Origin: Cyclobacteriaceae bacterium
Lineage (GTDB): Bacteria; Bacteroidota; Bacteroidia; Cytophagales; Cyclobacteriaceae
NCBI GenBank assembly: GCA_020832305.1
Contig: JAFIEV010000089.1
Location: 186,001-250,000, forward strand
Reading direction: 5' to 3'
DNA length: 64,000 bases
Position 1 is the stretch's first letter, and each line of letters starts with the position of its first letter. A program made the translations under genes and the position numbers. Shown piece by piece: positions 46,770 to 54,767 of the stretch. The notes beneath the pieces were generated by a model. That model did no database searches. It was not told the origin of the DNA and saw only the letters and a list, made by a program, of their open reading frames with translations.

Positions 46770-48170
46770 TTATTCTTCTTTATATTTCGGCGATAACTGA
46801 CGGCTGTCAAAATGGGTGCCTGTAACTCTATCCGTATTATCATGCCTTCGATTGGTCTCCGGAGGAAAATCATTGGTAGATTCCATCCAATCCAGCAAAA
46901 CACCATGAAGCTTTCTGATCACCGGTCTGTATCTGGCATCATAAGCCAGGTTGTTAAATTCATAAGGATCATCGATCACATTGTATAATTCGATTACAGG
47001 TCTGGGCACTTGAAAAATAAGGGATTGATGTTCGTTGAGTTTGCCTTCCTTTTTCAGTTTCAGCAAATCCTGATGGGATGGGCTTCCGGCAAGATCTGCT
47101 GCCGTACCATGGGGCCATTCAATATATGCATTTTTAATCAATTTGAAAGTGTCACTTCTCACACTTCGCATATGTTCATCGCAATCATGCCAGTTGCGCT
47201 CACTAAATACATATTCATCCCCTTTAAAACCCTGGTTGTGTAATAAGTTTCGCAGGCTTCGTCCAAACATAGATTCGGGAATGTTTTGTCCTGCCAGATC
47301 GAGAAAAGTTGGCGCGAGATTGATCAGTGAAACCATTTCATTCGATGCCCTGCCTGAAGCCACAACAGCAGGCCAGTGAAAAATAAGCGGTGAACGAATG
47401 CCTTCATCGTACAAGGTTCCTTTGGCGCGGGTAAATGGCATACCATTATCTGTGATAAAAACAATAAGTGTATTGTCGAGCAATTTTCTTTTTTTAAGTT
47501 CTGCAACCGCAATGCCTATGTTTTTATCCATCCTACCAATCTCATCATAGTACATTGCCAGATCTTTTCGGGTATTTTCTGTGTCGGCGAGATAAGGAGG
47601 TACAATTACTTCAGCCGGGTCGTGAGGTGGATCAAAAGCACCTTCCTGATAATCTCTGTGCGGATCGATAAAGGCATACCATAAAAAGAAAGGTTTTCCA
47701 TCACTCTTGTCCAGAAACTCCACGAACTCAGGATATTGGCTTTCATCCCGGGAAGGATGAAAATAGTCAAACTGCTTAATGGCATCTGGGCCTATGTGAG
47801 ATTTCCTGATTAAACCCGTGTAATAACCACTTTCCCTGAGGTAGGCTGCAACGGTTTTTTTATTGGCTGCAAGAGGTGTATGTAAATCCTCCGTTCGCAG
47901 GGTATGAGCAAATTCACCGGTCAAGAGGCTTGTTCGCGTCGGACTGCACTGCGAAGTCGTGAGAAAGGCCCTGTTAAGTTTGAGTCCATCAGCAGCCAGT
48001 GCATCAATATTGGGTGTGCTGACGCTGGGGTTACCATAACAACCAATATCTCTCCACCCGGCATCATCGGCAATAAAAACCAAAATGTTGGGCTTTTGGG
48101 CTAGCATATCAATATGGGTGCAGATGATAAAACAAATTGCCCATAATGCTGTGATAAAATTTCTAATCAT
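46770..48170 (-). CDS. Sulfatase (S1 family), periplasmic
   Basis: From ATG 48170 (MIRNFITALW), chosen because it overlaps the upstream gene's stop by only 8 nt and gives a proper signal peptide ending near DMLAQ, the protein has 466 residues. C75-S-P-T-R79 (in SQCSPTRTSLLTG) is the formylglycine site, and VFIADDAG and VFITDNGMPFTRAKG supply the metal ligands. It has no lipobox, so it is soluble in the periplasm. It is translationally coupled to the GH78-like gene upstream. Confidence 0.93.
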   Translation of the reverse strand: MIRNFITALWAICFIICTHIDMLAQKPNILVFIADDAGWRDIGCYGNPSVSTPNIDALAADGLKLNRAFLTTSQCSPTRTSLLTGEFAHTLRTEDLHTPLAANKKTVAAYLRESGYYTGLIRKSHIGPDAIKQFDYFHPSRDESQYPEFVEFLDKSDGKPFFLWYAFIDPHRDYQEGAFDPPHDPAEVIVPPYLADTENTRKDLAMYYDEIGRMDKNIGIAVAELKKRKLLDNTLIVFITDNGMPFTRAKGTLYDEGIRSPLIFHWPAVVASGRASNEMVSLINLAPTFLDLAGQNIPESMFGRSLRNLLHNQGFKGDEYVFSERNWHDCDEHMRSVRSDTFKLIKNAYIEWPHGTAADLAGSPSHQDLLKLKKEGKLNEHQSLIFQVPRPVIELYNVIDDPYEFNNLAYDARYRPVIRKLHGVLLDWMESTNDFPPETNRRHDNTDRVTGTHFDSRQLSPKYKEE

Positions 48171-49800
48171 GTCCTTTAAATAATTCTTTATGATACTTTC
48201 TGATAAAATACACCGGAGTGCAACTCCAGGCATGACAATAACTATTCATCATATAAGAGCCGTAGGGCGACAAAAAATCATTCTCCGGATCGTAAACTTC
48301 CCAAAAAGTGTCAGCGCCTTTTTTCACCATTTCGCCCCAGTAATCAGATATTAAATTCCGGGCTTCTTCGTACATACCGACCTGTACAAGGGCTTCCACT
48401 ACATAATGGTATAAATACGGTGATACCGGCTTAATCACGTCATTTTGATTCAGGGTTTTTTCCAGCAAGGCCCTTCCCTCTTTGGATGAGACTGTACCGG
48501 ACAGAATCATCCAAACTTGAGATGCTATGGAGACTTGCCGGTTTTCTCCGCTTACAAATACTTTATTTTGTTTGTCGTAATACTGATCCCTGGCAAATTT
48601 CTTCATAATGCGAATCAGGCCTGGCAGTTCTTTGAGTTCATGCTCTTTTCCAAGAATTTTCGCAATTCTCAGGGTTTTTTCAAAAGCATAAATTACGGTT
48701 CCGTGCAGGGCGGTTTTTTTATCCAGTTTTGAGTTCCAGTCTAGAAAAAACCACCAGCTTTTTGCTACCGAAAACTCACCCTTGGCAGATATATAAGGCA
48801 GCACATTACTAATCTGATATCTGACTACAATCCACAGGTCTTCGAGTGTTTCCTTGTCTCCGGTAGCCTCATAATAATCATACAAAACCGTATTGTACAA
48901 TAGTGAATAGTCGATTGGCAGTTGAAACTGCGGATGAGGCTCAGGTCGTTCGAAAAGGGTTCCAAAAACAAGACCCGTTTCTTGCGCGGTAGCAGCATGC
49001 AAATACAAACCTCTTTTAACCAGGTCATTATTTTGAAAACTATAATAATTGGCCAGGGCTTGTAGTTTCAAATCACCGACCCAGATTCTGCGATCTCGTT
49101 TGGGTCCATCCTCAAAGACGGTTTGCATACATTCTTTGAGCGTTTTTAAGGATATATCATTGATGGCCTGAAAATCCTCATTTAGCGATTCTGCATCCGC
49201 AAGCAAATCAGAACCTGCTGAGCTTCGGGCAAAAGCCTTGATTTCACTAAGGGTAAAATCCATATCATAGGCACAGGCCAATACTTCAAATTGTATATAG
49301 CGAAAGGCATAGCGGTTGGTCAGCTTTATGGTAGCAGGAAAAGTATGAATGGTCAGTATTTCCTCCTGCAGCCAGGCCTGGGAAAGTGATCCCTTATAGT
49401 CTTCAAAGGAGGCCGCCATTTCAGCAGGGACTTCAGCAAATTTAATTTTCAGTCTCAGGGGAGCATGGGCAGCAATGGTTGATGCGATGGTAAATTCCAA
49501 ATCCCCGGTATAATGATCGCCGAAATCCACCGCTATTCCTTTCTTTTTTTTTCGAATGGGTATATTGTAGAAGTCCTCAATAGATGAGAAAAAGATGGCT
49601 TTTACCTTTTGATAGGCGGCCTCGTCTTCCACCATTTCTGCTACTCCCACAGGGGTTTTTATTTCTTCGTACAACGCGGGCATCAAAGATTCGGAAATTT
49701 CCAGCCACTTTTTACGATGATTCTTATAGACATCTTCAGCCCATAAAGGATATAAATTCAAGAAATGAAAAATAATGACAAACCAGATAAATACTTTCAT
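48163..49800 (-). CDS. GH78-like six-hairpin glycosidase, exported
   Basis: The 545-residue protein has a signal peptide ending near PLWAE. The N-terminal ~190 residues form a beta-rich lead. DGPKRDRRIWVGDLKLQAL (231-249) is the GH78-type segment with acidic catalytic candidates, and the rest is alpha-helical (SYCHAWSCTPVYFIRKY near the end), consistent with an (alpha/alpha)6 barrel. It is shorter than most GH78 enzymes. Its gene overlaps the next sulfatase by 8 nt, so enzyme and sulfatase amounts are linked. Activity on rhamnose is probable but not certain. Confidence 0.8.
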   Translation of the reverse strand: MKVFIWFVIIFHFLNLYPLWAEDVYKNHRKKWLEISESLMPALYEEIKTPVGVAEMVEDEAAYQKVKAIFFSSIEDFYNIPIRKKKKGIAVDFGDHYTGDLEFTIASTIAAHAPLRLKIKFAEVPAEMAASFEDYKGSLSQAWLQEEILTIHTFPATIKLTNRYAFRYIQFEVLACAYDMDFTLSEIKAFARSSAGSDLLADAESLNEDFQAINDISLKTLKECMQTVFEDGPKRDRRIWVGDLKLQALANYYSFQNNDLVKRGLYLHAATAQETGLVFGTLFERPEPHPQFQLPIDYSLLYNTVLYDYYEATGDKETLEDLWIVVRYQISNVLPYISAKGEFSVAKSWWFFLDWNSKLDKKTALHGTVIYAFEKTLRIAKILGKEHELKELPGLIRIMKKFARDQYYDKQNKVFVSGENRQVSIASQVWMILSGTVSSKEGRALLEKTLNQNDVIKPVSPYLYHYVVEALVQVGMYEEARNLISDYWGEMVKKGADTFWEVYDPENDFLSPYGSYMMNSYCHAWSCTPVYFIRKYHKELFKGHD

Positions 49801-49827
49801 AACGAAAAATAAAATTTAACAATTAAA

Positions 49828-50766
49828 TCATCTTTTAACATGATTTTGAAATTTTTCACCTTCCAAAACCTTTTGTATAAAATCATACACAGGTTCCTGA
49901 TTTTGAAAAAAGTGAGCACCGGCAATATCATGTTTTCCTTCTTTATAAGAGATCAGTTTAACCGTACCATCGATTTTTTGAAAATGCTCAAAAATCGAAT
50001 AGGATCCAAACAGCATGAGCCATCCTGGTGAATCAGGTGGACAAAAGTGGTGTGCTGCCGTTTTATAGGGAACCAAAGGGTCTGCCTCACCATGAAAAAG
50101 CATTACCGGGATTTGGGTTGTTTCAGTAATAAGATTTAAGTCCATTATGGCGCCTGCACCAGAGATCAGTCCGGCATATTTAAAATTGGCGGGCAATGCT
50201 TCATTATAAAGATTCATAAGCTTCTGATCCCAAAATGCAGCATGTAAAACCGTTTCTGCCCCTGCACTGCTCCCAGAAATGAATATTTTTTCTGTATCAA
50301 TAGGCAATTCTGCACTTTTTTCAATCAAAAAATGGGTAGCGCGCCATAACTGATTGGCCGCTATTTGAATGGCTTTTACTTTTTCAGAGAGCACCTTCTG
50401 GCAACTGAAGCTTTGGCCTTTCATATAAAGACTGTAAGAAATGGTGGACACAGCAATGCCACGTTCTGCCATAAATTTCCCGAGATTATAACCTGCATCC
50501 CGGCTGCCGCCACTAAAGCCACCACCATGCACAAAAATCAGAAGCGGCACTTTTTCATCAGACAATATTTGATCGGGCATAAATACATCCATTTCCAGTT
50601 GCACGGTATCCCTTTGAAAATAGGTAAAGGTTTGTAAACTTTGGCCATTTAATGATTTACTAAAGAAGGGATCAGATTCATTGATTTGCTGTGCAATAGA
50701 GTTGGAGCTAAGCAAAAAAGAGCATATCAAAACAAAAATACCCTGAATCAGGTGTTTTACAAACAT
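49828..50766 (-). CDS. Alpha/beta-hydrolase (esterase/lipase type), exported
   Basis: ATG 50766 (MFVKHLIQG) gives 312 residues with a signal peptide ending SNSIAQ; an upstream ATG at 50811 only extends the n-region. The oxyanion-hole block is VHGGGFSGG, the nucleophile elbow is GSSAG in ISGSSAGAETVLHAA, the acid is in GEADPLVPY, and a His follows in GKHDIAGAH. It is of the acetyl-esterase/feruloyl-esterase-like kind and likely removes acyl groups from the polysaccharide. It lies 27 bp before the GH78-like gene on the same strand. Confidence 0.87.
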   Translation of the reverse strand: MFVKHLIQGIFVLICSFLLSSNSIAQQINESDPFFSKSLNGQSLQTFTYFQRDTVQLEMDVFMPDQILSDEKVPLLIFVHGGGFSGGSRDAGYNLGKFMAERGIAVSTISYSLYMKGQSFSCQKVLSEKVKAIQIAANQLWRATHFLIEKSAELPIDTEKIFISGSSAGAETVLHAAFWDQKLMNLYNEALPANFKYAGLISGAGAIMDLNLITETTQIPVMLFHGEADPLVPYKTAAHHFCPPDSPGWLMLFGSYSIFEHFQKIDGTVKLISYKEGKHDIAGAHFFQNQEPVYDFIQKVLEGEKFQNHVKR

Positions 50767-50957
50767 ATGTATATTGATTAATTGATAGTTTAAATGTAAC
50801 AATTTGACCAAAAATATTCTCGAAATAGATTGTTTTTTTACCAGTGTTTAAATTATAGAGTTTGGTTTATGTTGTTTCTGATGTTGATCGCTTCAAATAC
50901 ATTTAAACCGGTTCTATAATATTCATATTAAAAATACATTCTTTACCTCATCGATGT

Positions 50958-50975
50958 AAAACAAATATTTGTTTT
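50958..50975. promoter_or_regulatory. 18-bp perfect palindrome upstream of the toxin-antitoxin genes
   Basis: AAAACAAATATTTGTTTT is a perfect inverted repeat 48 bp before the antitoxin start. This is the position expected for an autoregulatory operator of a ribbon-helix-helix antitoxin. Binding is inferred only. Confidence 0.5.
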
Positions 50976-51023
50976 TTACGTGTAAAATAAATTATTTAGT
51001 GGTATAATTATTAGATTACAATT

Positions 51024-51281
51024 ATGGACGTAAAAATCACCCTTTCTTTTGACAGCGAGGTTGTTAAACAAGCGAAAGCATACGCAGCATCCCAAAATAT
51101 CAGTCTATCCAGACTGACAGAGTTTTTGTTGCGCCAGGCAACGAATAAGAAATATCAGCAGCTTGAAGATATGCCTATTGCTGAATGGGTCAACGAGGTT
51201 GCAGAAGGCAGGGCCGAGTATTCCAGAAAGCCAAAAAGTCGAAAATCTCTCAAATCAGAATTTTTTGAGCATAAAAAATGA
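51024..51281 (+). CDS. DUF6364-type ribbon-helix-helix antitoxin
   Basis: The 85-residue protein has an N-terminal RHH-like region (MDVKITLSFDSEVVKQAKAY, then NISLSRLTEFLLRQ) that fits the DUF6364 antitoxin family, and a basic C-terminal tail (RKPKSRKSLKSEFFEHKK) that should contact the toxin. It overlaps the PIN toxin start by 4 nt (ATGA at 51278-51281), the usual toxin-antitoxin coupling. The pair is divergent from the alpha/beta-hydrolase gene and lies inside the polysaccharide locus. Confidence 0.88.
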   Translation: MDVKITLSFDSEVVKQAKAYAASQNISLSRLTEFLLRQATNKKYQQLEDMPIAEWVNEVAEGRAEYSRKPKSRKSLKSEFFEHKK

Positions 51282-51688
51282 AATTATTTCTGGATGCCAA
51301 TGTATTGGTCAGTGTATTGAACCGGCAATATCCCGTCTTTCCATATGCTGCCAGGGTCTTCAGCCTGGCAGATAATCCGGCATTTGAAGTATACACTACG
51401 CCTTTATGTCTTGCCATTGCATTTTACTTTTCAGCAAAAAAAAGTGGGGAAGACCATGCGAAAAAGAAAATGGCCATTCTGTCTCAAAAGCTTACAATCA
51501 CACCCAATCAGACTTCCGCGGTATTGGAAACGCTCAAAAATCCCAAAATCAGTGATTTTGAAGATGGTTTGGAATATTATGCGGCAAAAGAAGCAAATTG
51601 TGATGTTATCATTACTGAAGATCAAAACGATTTCTGGTTCTCCGAAATTGAGGTGCTCAATTGTATTTCATTTATTGAGAAGATGTAA
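51278..51688 (+). CDS. PIN-domain toxin (VapC-like)
   Basis: The 136-residue PIN-fold RNase candidate has D6 in MKLFLDANVLV, acidic residues in SDFEDGLEYYAA (D96) and an ITEDQNDF segment (D115) forming the metal site. The Glu normally found in helix 2 is not obvious (TTPLCLAIAFYF). PIN toxins usually cleave tRNA or rRNA when freed from the antitoxin. It is coupled to the preceding antitoxin, and the pair is intact. An 11-bp hairpin covers its 3' end. Confidence 0.87.
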   Translation: MKLFLDANVLVSVLNRQYPVFPYAARVFSLADNPAFEVYTTPLCLAIAFYFSAKKSGEDHAKKKMAILSQKLTITPNQTSAVLETLKNPKISDFEDGLEYYAAKEANCDVIITEDQNDFWFSEIEVLNCISFIEKM

Positions 51689-51723
51689 AACCCAAGTTTT
51701 CGGTATCACACAATCTTCTCAAT
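51674..51723 (+). terminator. Hairpin at the 3' end of the toxin gene
   Basis: ATTGAGAAGAT (51674-51684) is perfectly complementary to ATCTTCTCAAT (51713-51723), forming an 11-bp stem that starts inside the last toxin codons. No T-run follows, so this may stabilise the mRNA end or overlap a terminator rather than be a standard one. Confidence 0.4.
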
Positions 51724-51900
51724 CACCCCCCTACCGGCAGCAGGCAATGAATGAGAAGAGCGTTGCTTAGGATGTGACTGAAGACTGGGAAGTGGTTGGA
51801 GTAACAAGGTGCGTTCAATCGATTTACCAAACCTTAAAAGAATATTTCATAAACAATGTTTAATTTAAACTTAGTTTAGAATGGCGTGAATATAAAACTA

Positions 51901-51955
51901 CCCTTCTATTAGACACCAGTGTGTCAACAGGAAGAACAGTTGCCTAATTGAAGGG
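51901..51955 (-). terminator. Large inverted repeat after the beta-helix gene
   Basis: CCCTTCTATTAG (51901-51912) pairs with CTAATTGAAGGG (51944-51955) with one mismatch. Inside is a second hairpin, GACAC-CAGT-GTGTC (51912-51925). The structure lies just downstream of the beta-helix gene's stop on the minus strand and is followed there by TAGTTTTAT. It is a plausible transcript end, and it can also be read from the plus-strand toxin side. Confidence 0.5.
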
Positions 51956-51956
51956 T

Positions 51957-54368
51957 TTAATAATTAGCGGGGATCACTACCTCTAAAACCCTCTGATTTC
52001 GCACAAAAGTTACCCTAATCGGCCCTGAACCCGCTTTACGTACTCCGGCAAGCAGTTCTTCCGCAGACCTTACTGTCTGACCATTAATCTGCTGGATCAG
52101 GTCATCCCTTTGAAGTCCCACCGTGCCAGCCTGACTATGATGACTTAGTTGTATAAGATGTACACCTCCTTGCTCCTGGCTTACACCAAAGGCAGAGAAT
52201 TCTTCCCCCTTCAAGTCACGTAAGGACATACCAAGCCATGTAGGAAGCCGGTCAGCCTCCCTTCTGATTTGTTCAAAGCTGGCCTGCAACAATACTGGTA
52301 TTTCCGGAGTTCTGGCAATAGCCCTGAGTGATGGCTTTTTTACACCAAATTGATCCATTGGAAAATTCACGAATCCTATTTTAAAAGCCGGAGAGTTTTC
52401 CTTCACACTGAAATCGCCCAAAAGGGGATCTGCGAATTTAGGATCGCCATGAATTGAATTAGGGTCTGCTGCGTATTCCTGGCTTCTTATCAGATCATTT
52501 TCAAAAACGAAGAAATTGCGATCCGAAGCAGCTCCCCAGCCCTCAGGCTGCCTTACAGGTGCATGGGGAGCCATAACAATATTACGGGTAAAATCATCGC
52601 CACTGTTTTCAAACCAAACATGGGCGTGAAGACCATTATTAATATGGATGTTGTTGAAGGCTTTTCTGCCGTAACCTTCTCTTAGTTTTAGTCCTCCTGC
52701 GAGCATAAGGTTATTGTAAATTATATAATTAGATGAGCCATCGTCGAGGTCGATATCCCAGCCGTGATCACAACGCCAACGGCTGTCTCGAATAACGGTG
52801 GTTTCCATGGCATCAAGGAAAGGTAGTGAGGGGTCTTTTTTAACTTCAGGCTGTGTGACATTTCTGTGATCAGCAACCCAGAACCGATCCCTTCCCCATG
52901 AGTTAAAGGAACCATGGTCGCCAGTTTCCAAAACGGTTTCAAAAACATCAACCCGCTCAATCAGATGCCCTCCCCAGGTACCCTCACTGATGTTAATACC
53001 TGCACGGGCGCAGTCGTAAATGGATACGTCACGAATCGTAATCCTTCGAGACATGGAAACCTGAACGCCTGCCGGCTGGCGTTCTACACGGCCTATTCCG
53101 TGTATAAGGCAATCTTCAACAATACAGTCGGCTGGATAATTATTTGTTTTTGGTCCGGGTGTACGATCGATTTGGGTTAAATCGCTGGTTTCCCCATATT
53201 CAAAAAGAGGGTTACGGACTGCACCAGAATCACCAACGAATAAAACGCCACTAGCCCCTGCATCATGTATATGGCAGCCCCTGATGGTAACCCTGCGGTT
53301 AAATTGGTTTACAAAAACAGCATTACCGCCAGGCTGGTCAAAAGTGCTGTTTAGGAGTAAAATATGTTCAGTTCCGGTAAGTAAAACCGCACCTCCACGA
53401 TAAACGGTCCAGTCTGATCGCAGGAGGGGTTCCTTCGTATCCATAAAAGTTCGTGATGTATGTCGGAAGGTGAATCCCTCCAGAGTAATAAACTTAACCG
53501 GCTCTTCCTCTGTGCCCTGAAGTTCCACAAGATGCCTTAGTCTGACTACTTCGATCATAGCATCAGATAAGTCCGTACCTGCTTCGGGCATATAATATAG
53601 CGTATTTGTTGTCTGATTATGGAACCATTCATTGGGAGCATCCAGCTCTTCAAAGATATTTTCGACCATCCGTATATTATCGTGCATCCCCATCTGACGA
53701 TTGTTTTGCCATCCTCCCACATACGTTACTTCGCCATCCTTATCTTTTCCCGTGATCCTATAATGGTAGCCCCCCCAGTGAGCCACATGCATAGCATGAA
53801 TATACCCTCCCTCAGGATCGGCCCATCGTCCGGCTCTTTCTTTGGTAAAGGCATTGGCGGAAAAACCCTGATATGGTGCTGTGGGAATATCGGGGTTATA
53901 ATTAGGATAACGGGCCATATGCTGGCGCTGGCCGTTTATAAAAAGCTGATCCATCTGCAATCCCGGCGGGGTAGTCGCCTTGTAAACACCTACGCCGACC
54001 TCAGGGGCCAGCTCCCAGTTTAAATCAAGCAAAGATCCTCCGCTTATCACTGCACTACCCTCGTTTTCAGCCCGGTAAACTACGGGCGCTTCGACAGTAC
54101 CGGAGTCTTCAGGTCTTAAAATAAATGTCTCTGGTAAATAGTATATCCCATCGGCCAAAACTACTTCAACCGGTCTTAGCTTTGAATGCAAACGGGCTAA
54201 TTTCTGCGCTGCCTCCAGACTTTTTAAGGGTGATGATTCTGATCCGTCATTTTGATCATCGCCATTTAACGCAACATGAATCATTACAGGAGTCGGCGAC
54301 TGATTGTCAAATGCCGCAAATGTAAACACTAAAAAAAATAAAATTAATGTGTAATAAAGTCTTGTCAT
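51957..54368 (-). CDS. Exported parallel beta-helix protein with a C-terminal PDZ domain (GH141-like)
   Basis: The 803-residue protein has a signal peptide ending near TFAAFDN. The N-terminus (VHVALNGDDQNDGSESSPLK, ADGIYYLPETFILRPEDSG) and following LFINGQRQHMARYPN region look like the GH141 / PUL beta-helix group, with many short beta-strand coils to about residue 690. From about 725 (GVHLIQLSHHSQAGTVGLQR, DDLIQQINGQ) there is a PDZ domain, unusual in such proteins. GH141 members include fucosidases and xylanases, so the reaction remains open. It is followed by the toxin-antitoxin genes. Confidence 0.78.
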   Translation of the reverse strand: MTRLYYTLILFFLVFTFAAFDNQSPTPVMIHVALNGDDQNDGSESSPLKSLEAAQKLARLHSKLRPVEVVLADGIYYLPETFILRPEDSGTVEAPVVYRAENEGSAVISGGSLLDLNWELAPEVGVGVYKATTPPGLQMDQLFINGQRQHMARYPNYNPDIPTAPYQGFSANAFTKERAGRWADPEGGYIHAMHVAHWGGYHYRITGKDKDGEVTYVGGWQNNRQMGMHDNIRMVENIFEELDAPNEWFHNQTTNTLYYMPEAGTDLSDAMIEVVRLRHLVELQGTEEEPVKFITLEGFTFRHTSRTFMDTKEPLLRSDWTVYRGGAVLLTGTEHILLLNSTFDQPGGNAVFVNQFNRRVTIRGCHIHDAGASGVLFVGDSGAVRNPLFEYGETSDLTQIDRTPGPKTNNYPADCIVEDCLIHGIGRVERQPAGVQVSMSRRITIRDVSIYDCARAGINISEGTWGGHLIERVDVFETVLETGDHGSFNSWGRDRFWVADHRNVTQPEVKKDPSLPFLDAMETTVIRDSRWRCDHGWDIDLDDGSSNYIIYNNLMLAGGLKLREGYGRKAFNNIHINNGLHAHVWFENSGDDFTRNIVMAPHAPVRQPEGWGAASDRNFFVFENDLIRSQEYAADPNSIHGDPKFADPLLGDFSVKENSPAFKIGFVNFPMDQFGVKKPSLRAIARTPEIPVLLQASFEQIRREADRLPTWLGMSLRDLKGEEFSAFGVSQEQGGVHLIQLSHHSQAGTVGLQRDDLIQQINGQTVRSAEELLAGVRKAGSGPIRVTFVRNQRVLEVVIPANY

Positions 54369-54767
54369 TACTCCAGGAATTAGGATATATAGTTAGAGTT
54401 TCAATATCTTGTCAAGTGTCGGTCTAAGACTATGAAAGCGCTGCCGGTACAAAATTTCAGTAAGTTAACTAATTTCAGACAAATTGACTTTACGTAAATT
54501 AAATTGGGATAGATGTACGGGTCTTTTTAAATGCTGTGCCTTGATAAGTTGCTTGTCTATCAGTTAGATATGGCGGAATTGATTAACTCCTTTTTTCCTA
54601 CCGGGATTAAAATTGAGTGTTAAGTTACAGTGAAGGTCTTAGCTACATAGTATAGTAAATCACCAAAAGTAATGACAATGTCAAGCTATCGACACAAGCT
54701 CTGACGAATTAGATTCGAAGGGTTGTAAAGAAACTGATTTATGTCGTTGGTTTTATGTAAAGATGAC
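54369..54767. other. Intergenic region, no gene seen
   Basis: These 399 bp lie between the beta-helix gene's start and the TIM-barrel gene's stop. No credible frame, RNA or strong terminator was found. The long gap suggests a separate promoter for the beta-helix gene. Confidence 0.45.
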
